Of a stretch of 64,000 bases of DNA, positions 57,196 through 64,000 are shown in pieces. Source of the stretch: Crotophaga sulcirostris (Eukaryota; Chordata; Aves; Cuculiformes; Crotophagidae). The first letter of the stretch is position 1. The number at the start of each line of letters is the position of its first letter. The stretch lies in assembly GCA_013397455.1 (NCBI GenBank), contig VYZB01000024.1, forward strand, positions 3,914,822-3,978,821. Direction: 5' to 3'. The notes beneath the pieces are model-generated. The model had not been told where the DNA came from, did not search any database, and saw only the letters and a program-made list of their open reading frames with translations. The translations under genes were made by a program, and so were the position numbers.

Positions 57196-60100
57196 TCCCA
57201 TCTCAAGCTGTCTCGTGGATCTAGAAGTGAAACTCTTTGGGAGAGAGAACTCTCTATATACACAGAGTCAGGTACAAGGGAGCCTGAATTCAGCAGATGT
57301 CTTAATGAAGCAGTGACAATGTCAACTGGTTAAATGTTAAATGTAAAGAAGTTCCATCCAAAATTAATGATTATATTCAAAGCTGAGCATACATTGTACA
57401 AAGTTTAAACCAGTTTTATAAACTACAATTTCACCAGTCTTAGGTTATCTGCTACAGGACCTGGCACATTCTGCAGCAGCTTCACCTACATTTTAAATAT
57501 GGAGGCCTCAAATAATATTGAACAAAAGCCAAGACAGCTGATCCCATACCTTTTCAGTTTTATCTTCCTTCCAGTCCTCCTGCTTTAATCCTGTCACTTG
57601 CCATGCACAGCAGATTTTTGCACTGAAAATGAAAAATGAAAAGTCAACGGGAGAAGTTATCATGGGGGAAGATTGAGAGGTGATCAGAGGTTACCTGGAG
57701 TGAAGGTATATGAGTTCTGCAGCTGTATTGAGAGAGACAGCGATCAACAAGAAAAGAAAAAAAAATTTGGGGAGCAGAGGAGAAGAGAAGTAGCACTTTA
57801 TTTATTAAGTGTCATCAATGTTTAAGGCAGAAATTCCTGAACTAAGCAATTCATAGCTTGTGTTAAATTGTACCTTTAAGTGGAAAAAGCCCACATTGAG
57901 GCCAAGAAACCACTTACTGAGATTTCTCAGAATGTTTTCCAGCGCTGCTAAGGTTCGCCTTCCTCCCACCACTCCAGTGCAAAAGGAGGGTGTCTCTATG
58001 AATCACATCTCCCTTAGAGGCTGGTCTCACCAACACAGATACCCTCTGCTCCCTCTGTGACTGCTGTTTCACAGCCAGAGCTGCATCTCTGCAGCACTCT
58101 GCTCTCAGGAAAGAGTCAACAGCAAGAGAAATGTGTCGGAGCAAGACACCATCAACCTAGCAAAGGAGTGAAACAGTAAAACCATTTCCCTCTCATGAAA
58201 AGCACTACAGTTGGTGGGTAGCAGATAATGCAAACACAAGGACTATTTAGGAGTTCCCATTATCCATAGCCGAGCTGTTATCTCTCCAACTGGATCTGTT
58301 ATGTTGGTGTACATCTTTTCATCAGAAAATGCCCACTGTTTTTTACAATGTTGATACTTGAAGATTATTACTTTGGGTTGTTTTGTTTTTTTCATGTTTA
58401 TGTGCCTATAGCTGATGAAGTTTGGTCAATGCTGGCTGGACCTCAAATATCTAAGGTGAATTACAACATTGACCTGTCTTGGCTAACCCTCGTGATCCCA
58501 TCCTAGTGTGCCTGCATACCTGAGGGTTTCTCTGAAGGGCAGCAACTTATGTGATGGGACAAAAGTGTAAGAAAGACCTTGTATTCCTTACACAGGTACA
58601 GCTTTACCATGGACGACTTGCATATTGCGGGCATCAAGCTGCTCTATACTATATTTTGACATCCACAAAACCAGAAACAACAACAAATGGAAAGATTTAC
58701 AGGTAACTCTCTTACTAAGGATGTGGGACGGAAACATGACATGTAAAACCCTCTGAACCATTCCTGATGTCATTCTTGAGTGTGGAGCTTATGTAAGGCA
58801 CACAGTCTTAGCCTCTCCCTTCTCAGCACCTGAGCATGCATGAGTATTTTGCCTGCCTTATTAACCAAAACCTAACTTTTGTCATCATCTAAAAGCACTA
58901 TCGTGCACTGGAAACAGAGGGAGAAAAGAAAAATATGACCCCATAAGCTGAGAAAGCTGCAGAAAGGTAGTGGGCCCTCCTCATGGAGTTCTTGGAGGCC
59001 TGTTCCTCAACTAGAAAAAGCAGATAAAATCTAGCTAAGGACAATCATAGTTGGCTTAATATGACTCCTACATTTAGAGTAAGATTCAGAAAGAAATATG
59101 TGGCCTTGCAAGCACAGAAAGGTAATAAGGCATCCACGCTAGAAAGAAACATCAAGTTAAAAAGGTTGCTGGTTGGAGGTGTTTGTTTTCTCTACCCATA
59201 TTTTTCATGCCAGGAAATGTAAGACTTTTTGTTGCCTTTTCAGAAAATACCAAGGTTATAATGTCTACCATGCCAGAATATGAAACAAAAATAATAACAA
59301 TTTGCTTCTGGTTTACAGCTGTTGTCCCAATAGTTGTATATGCACCAATAAAATATTACAATGGTCCAGAGAGGCTTACTTGCCAAGCCACAAGAAACAT
59401 CATGCTCCAGAAATAAACAAGGGCCAAAAGAGGAAAAGTCAGTCCTATTGGAACTATGTTATAAAAGCCTCCTTAGCTTGGTATGAAACCACGTACGCTA
59501 CTGCCAACCTTGCGATACTGTAAAACACTCATGTTCCACCCCCAAGCCATGAAATAAAATATAGAAGTGCTAGGTTTTGGGTTTTTTTTGCCTTCTACAA
59601 GCCTCAAAGGTTCAAACGTACAGTCTTCTCCTTGCCATCACAAGGGCCTAGCACATTTCTTTTATACAAAGGCTGAGATTATCATGTAATTAAGTGGCTC
59701 TAGGCACTGAGCCTTAAAAAAATACCCTTTGGAGGATCAGTTTCAAACAATGAAAGATGATCATACTGCACTGAGAGAGCCAACAGAGAAAAACGGGGCG
59801 AGGAGATCAGTGCGAAGGCTAAGGTGAGAGTGGCTGAGCAAGGCTGGTGACAGTCTTGGCTAACACAGCAAGCAGGGTCTGTCCCAGGATCCCATGGAGG
59901 AGAGTGGCAAATGCACAAACCTCCAGCCTTGGCATTTGTCTGCAGCTCTGCTGCGCTTGATCTCCAATTCCTCCAGGAAGTCCCACTGAGATTTTTGGCT
60001 GGGGCTTTGGAACAACTGGAGAGGAAACTTCATCGAGTCCTCTGCCTGTTTGAAGAGCACTTTATAAGTTTATGCTATGCTGACTGAACACTTCTGCAGT

Positions 60101-61465
60101 GCAAACACCAGCCATTAGACTCCTAGCTTATACACACGGCAGTCAAAGTTTGTAGAAGAGCTGCCAGTAAAAGATATTCCGGTGAGCTGGGGTGCAAGGC
60201 AGCTCTTCTTGGCCCGAGCTTTTGCAGATCTTATTCTTTCACTCTGCAGCTGCAAGCCATGGTAGTTCCCCAATGGGTAGATGGAATCTGTTGTTTTCTC
60301 TCAAGAGAGTTACTAATCTTTTCAGCTACATAAATACACTTCTATTATTGCCTGAGTAAATTGCCTTAGAAAACTCTTTCTTCAGGAAAAAAAGCTGAAA
60401 TTTTTTAAAAGGAAAATGTCAGTATGTTTTTCATAATTATTTTAGTAGTTTTTTCTACCATTGTTTATGGTAAAATCTCAATAGTTAGGAACTAGCACAT
60501 AAACTGACATTATCATACCTGCTTAAGAATCTGAGCTTACCCAGTCCCAAATAAAAAGTGAGACTTGTTCATCTCAGTCTCCCTTGCTCCTCGTCAAATC
60601 TTACCTATATTTCTTCCCAAATTATCACTTGCCTACATTTGTTTGTTATTACAACATTTCTCTTGGATGGCAAAGAGCTCTGAAAAGAAAAAGATTTCAC
60701 AACCCCACCACTGGCATCACACTTCAGTATCACATCCAGCCCTTCCCAGAAAGATTCCAGTTCAGCACGATATTTATCTAAATGCTTCATTCTGCGTGCA
60801 GTGAGTGGTCTGCACTCACTCTACCCCCTCCAGCATTAAGATGTGGGGCTTGCTCTGGCAGCTGGAGAAATGAGGCAGTGTTTAACAAATCCAGATATCA
60901 AGTGGACTGAACTCCCTCAAAAATGAGAGCAGAAGACAGAAGAGGGATCTGTTCTATTACAGCACTAAATGTTGGTAATGATATTACTGGAATTAATAAT
61001 TCTTTCAATACTTAAAACTAGACAGTCTTTGAATAATTTCTTTTGTAAAAAGAGAAGAAACTATGCAATAGGCAATATCTAGATGTAATTTCCAAACACA
61101 TCTGCACTGTGATTTCACTAGGAGGTCTGTAAGTGGAAGGCAAACAAGCCCAGAGCAGATTTATTGAGATGCCTATGGATGCCTGTTGAATCTGCCTTTA
61201 TATTGTAATAAAATATTTGGTCAGAGTACACTGGAAAAATTTCCACCTTATTCATATTATTAATTTTAGTATCTGGATTTACTCTTGAGAAATAATATGG
61301 ATACTTGATGAACACAGTGAAGAGATGCAGGTTGGATCTGTTCTCAACAGGCATGTTTATTTGTTATTAGAAGGCTCATATCCCAACAGCAATTTGCATG
61401 GAAAATTCCTGCCTCTAGCTGCAGTTACTAAAATTATAATAGTGGAAAAGACTGTAATAATTTTT
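57196..61465. other. Gene-free AT-rich DNA
   Basis: No supported gene. Frames of up to 79 codons are unassigned. Short A-rich (57755-57765) and T-rich (59582-59590) runs occur. No RNA gene or confident transposon was recognised. Confidence 0.55.
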
Positions 61466-61540
61466 GAGTCTGATCCTGAAATCACCTGCCCAAACAGCAA
61501 TTTTACATACCAGAACTCATTTACATCTGCAGGGCCAGGA
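61466..61540. repeat. Palindromic amniote repeat remnant
   Basis: GAGTCTGATCCTGAAATCACC at the left and 'catctgcagggccagga' at the right correspond to opposite ends of an old palindromic repeat ('gggtctgatcctgca..' and '..tgcaggatcaggccc'). The middle is diverged and shorter than expected. Confidence 0.4.
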
Positions 61541-62130
61541 ACCTGTGTGCAATTTAAGCAGCTCATATATTTGCCAAATTGCAGCTGGGTGTGAACATTT
61601 TGACCAGTCTGCAAGCCTGCTTGTGCTGTGGCCCTGAAGATTTTGTCACAAGTCTTGGGACAGTTTGTCCCATCAAAATCCCAGCTCTCGCCAGAAAGTC
61701 TGACAGAATATCAGCTTTCCTTTGTTTATTTTTTTTAAGCCTTAAAACTCCTTGGTTTTAGAGCAGAGCTGAGACATGTAACCTTCTAGATGACTAAAAC
61801 TCAGAAATCGAGTAAAATAAAGTCCGTGTTTCCTAGATCAAAAAACTCCTGTTTTTTAAGCTGAACTCATTATTCCAGGGATCTCAGCTCTGGTTTTTAA
61901 ACAAATGCAATACTGATTGAGGGGTTCCTGGTCTGACCTGACATCAGTGATTTCTTCATCACAGAATTCATCAAAATACTTTTCAGCTGCCAGCATGAGC
62001 GAGAGGCAAGGGGAAGAGAAGCAGGTGTCGTGTTTTTACAGAGAGGACTGTGCCTATTCACTTTATAATCTAATGTTTTAACTCTGTAGTTTTAAATTTC
62101 ACATAAAGCTGTCACAAAGCCATTTAGTAA
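61541..62130. other. Gene-free DNA
   Basis: Nothing recognisable is present. Frames are under 90 codons. Confidence 0.5.
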
Positions 62131-62235
62131 ATAGTGGAGGGAGCAGCAGCTCTCGGACAAGCGGCAGCTGCTGTCGCAACGGCAGCTTCTGACCAGAGGC
62201 TACTGTGCAGAGCCCTGCGTTCCTGCGGCTGCGGG
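62131..62235. other. Small CpG cluster
   Basis: Seven CpGs by count lie within about 90 bases (CTCGGACAAGCGGC through TGCGGCTGCGGGG), against a CpG-poor background. Repeated GGCAGCTGCTGTCG and GGCAGCTTCTG words give local CAGCTG symmetry. It is too small to call a CpG island, but could mark a short regulatory element or exon. Confidence 0.3.
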
Positions 62236-64000
62236 GACCTGTCAGCTTCTGATCTGCAGTGTGAGGAAACCACTATTGCCCTGCTGAACTAATAAAAGAA
62301 GAACGTTCAAAAATAAAGGCCGTATTTACGTTCCCTAGTCAGGGTTTCTTTGCGGTAAAAGGTGCCTGGGAGGGCTAGGAGGGTCTGAGCCTTGGCGGTC
62401 CTGTGCACACTTGCATGCACAACCTGAGTTTCTCACCAGGCTTTGCTGGGCACCCCAAGAGTGGCTGGAGGAGCATCATGCTGTACCCCAGCACTTGGAG
62501 GTCTCCAGCAGCTGCTGACCCGTTGTGCCTGTGTGAGAATCCACCCCATCAGAAACAAGGGGTGTGCAGGGGGGTGACAGTTTCCGAGCTGGTGCAACCC
62601 CCCAACAGGCAGCAGCACAAAGATGTTGCAGGGGGATCACTACCCTCCCCGGCTCCTTCTGTATGGTCTCAGCACTTTCTGGGTGTTCCCTTCTACTCCT
62701 GAAAGGAAAAGAAAACTTTTGCCATGATCACGAGGATTTCTTCCTCCTGGGCCAATTATTGCACCTTTTTAGTTAAGGTTTAAGACAGCAAAGTGACTCC
62801 AAGGTGCATGGTGCCTGAGAGAGAAGGAGGCCCCCGTCCCCTTCGCGGGAAGGGCACAGGGGGCACAACCAGCAAAAGCAGTGCAAGATTGAGCCCTCCT
62901 GACTTTCTTCCAAAAAAAATACTTGCAGTGAAACCTGGAATTATATATAAGTAAAGTTGCCCTTTGATATTACCACGTAATTTCCACTTCTGGCAAAGAG
63001 ATTTTTGCCCAGGCTAATTTGGAGACATTTCCCTTCACCACATTGGCACTGCTGTGTCATTTTTGATAGAAGTCTCATTCATCGGGAGAGCTGGGCAACC
63101 CGCTTGCCTCTCGTTCCTTCAAACAGGGCTGTTTGTTGAGTCTCTTGAAAGACCGTGCGAACAGATAAACATGCTACACATGAAGTACATTAGGTGGAGG
63201 TGAAATACAGATGATTATATTTAAGGGCTTACAATAGTCGTTAAGAGCTTCTAACCACAGACCCTGGCAGCGCTGGTCTTCAGCTTGCAGTACATGTCTT
63301 GGCTACATCCTCAACTGATTTTCTGTTTCTCCTCCTTGAAACAGGGCCAATCTTGTCAGTCTGGTGGCAATAAAAAAAAAATTTAAAAAAAGAAAAAAAA
63401 TCAACTCTGTTAATAGGATTATAAGATTTGGAGAATATAAAGTTGTTGCAGATCATTTATTTTGAAAGCTGATTTCATTTTAGTGAAAACAAGCTCAACC
63501 CTGCACACTGGGGCTTTGCAGCCATTATGCCAAACACAATCATTGCTGGTTTGAAAGATGTGATTGCTTTTTAATGTGGAAATTTCACAAGGTTACAAAA
63601 GAGGAAAAAATATAAGGCCTTTCTTACAACAAAGTCACTCTAGGATATGCTCTACAATGCCCTGACAATGTCCAGATGCTCTGACCGCATTACACATCAG
63701 AAAGGTGGATGAGTGTGATTTACACCATTTCGCAATTGGGTTTTTTTCACACAACTGAAAAAGCCAGAGAGTTTTGAAGAAAAATAAAAACAGTGCTCTG
63801 TAAAAAGCATTTGGAATTGCACAAACACAGCCCAGGGGTCAAGGAAGTAGAGGGTGGATGAATCCGGAGGGATAAATGAGGAGATAACGCGATCTTCCAC
63901 CCCATGCCTGACAGCTCTGGACCCACAGTGGCAGCTCACTCAGTGTATTGAAAGCCAAGCTCCTCCTCAGTGCAGCAGACAATCTTTATATTTGTTAGAC
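62236..64000. other. Gene-free DNA to window end
   Basis: A GC-leaning portion lies at about 62400-62870, then AT-rich DNA to the end. A mixed A/T low-complexity run occupies about 63370-63401. Frames of up to 99 codons have no recognisable product. No RNA gene or transposon is recognised. Confidence 0.5.

Noticed and set aside
1..64000. CRISPR array, tRNA, rRNA or bacterial operon
   Set aside because: No regularly spaced direct repeats, no intact tRNA A-box/B-box pairs with cloverleaf potential and no prokaryotic gene organisation are present. The tRNA-like words found belong to SINE relics.

Overview
The window looks like ordinary non-coding nuclear DNA from a bird, either intergenic or deep intronic. 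The case rests on three things: several decayed CR1-type LINE pieces, an LTR closely resembling one I know from ERVL-type elements of bird genomes, and old amniote repeats (MIR-like SINEs, degenerate GGCC/GATC-type palindromic elements). I saw no L1, Alu or B1 sequence and only short microsatellites. The species cannot be named from this alone. No bacterial features are present: no operons, ribosome binding sites or dense long ORFs.

I find no protein-coding gene I can support. The open frames are short (mostly 60 to 130 codons). The longest (228 and 205 codons) lie in a GC-rich block where stop codons are rare, overlap each other in different frames and show no domain I recognise. Coding exons of a large-intron gene could still be hidden, and two exon-like intervals (10317-10429 and 13342-13393) are listed as low-confidence candidates.

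Layout. 1-10 kb: AT-rich unique DNA with a compact hairpin or possible hAT terminus near 4.3 kb, a TATA box plus kappaB site plus splice donor near 5.4-5.5 kb, and an 18-bp palindrome at 5951. 10-16 kb: two exon-like intervals, a minus-strand CR1 scrap at 13.0 kb and a homeodomain-site-rich AT stretch at 15.0 kb. 16-28 kb: mostly unique, with an RFX-like X-box at 16.05 kb, a solo ERVL-type LTR at 22.48-23.06 kb and an MIR-like SINE at 27.0 kb. 28.36-28.82 kb: a solo LTR with 4-bp target duplications. 29.2-30.8 kb: a GC-rich block with a CpG-dense core and G-quadruplex motifs. 31-33 kb: old palindromic repeats, an E-box/TATA cluster and a CR1 3' tail. 33-48 kb: mostly unique, with a long decayed CR1 3' region at 42.05-42.64 kb. 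48-64 kb: scattered CR1, MIR and palindromic repeat remnants, a strong minus-strand G-quadruplex tract at 49.5 kb, one uncalled base at 54502 and a small CpG cluster at 62.15 kb.

No set of genes works together here. The functional content, if any, is probably regulatory or non-coding RNA. The most solid observations are the LTR at 28361-28815, the ERVL-type LTR and the CR1 copy at 42 kb. I did not find a convincing new biological system. All repeat family assignments are from memory of consensus sequences and were not checked by alignment.
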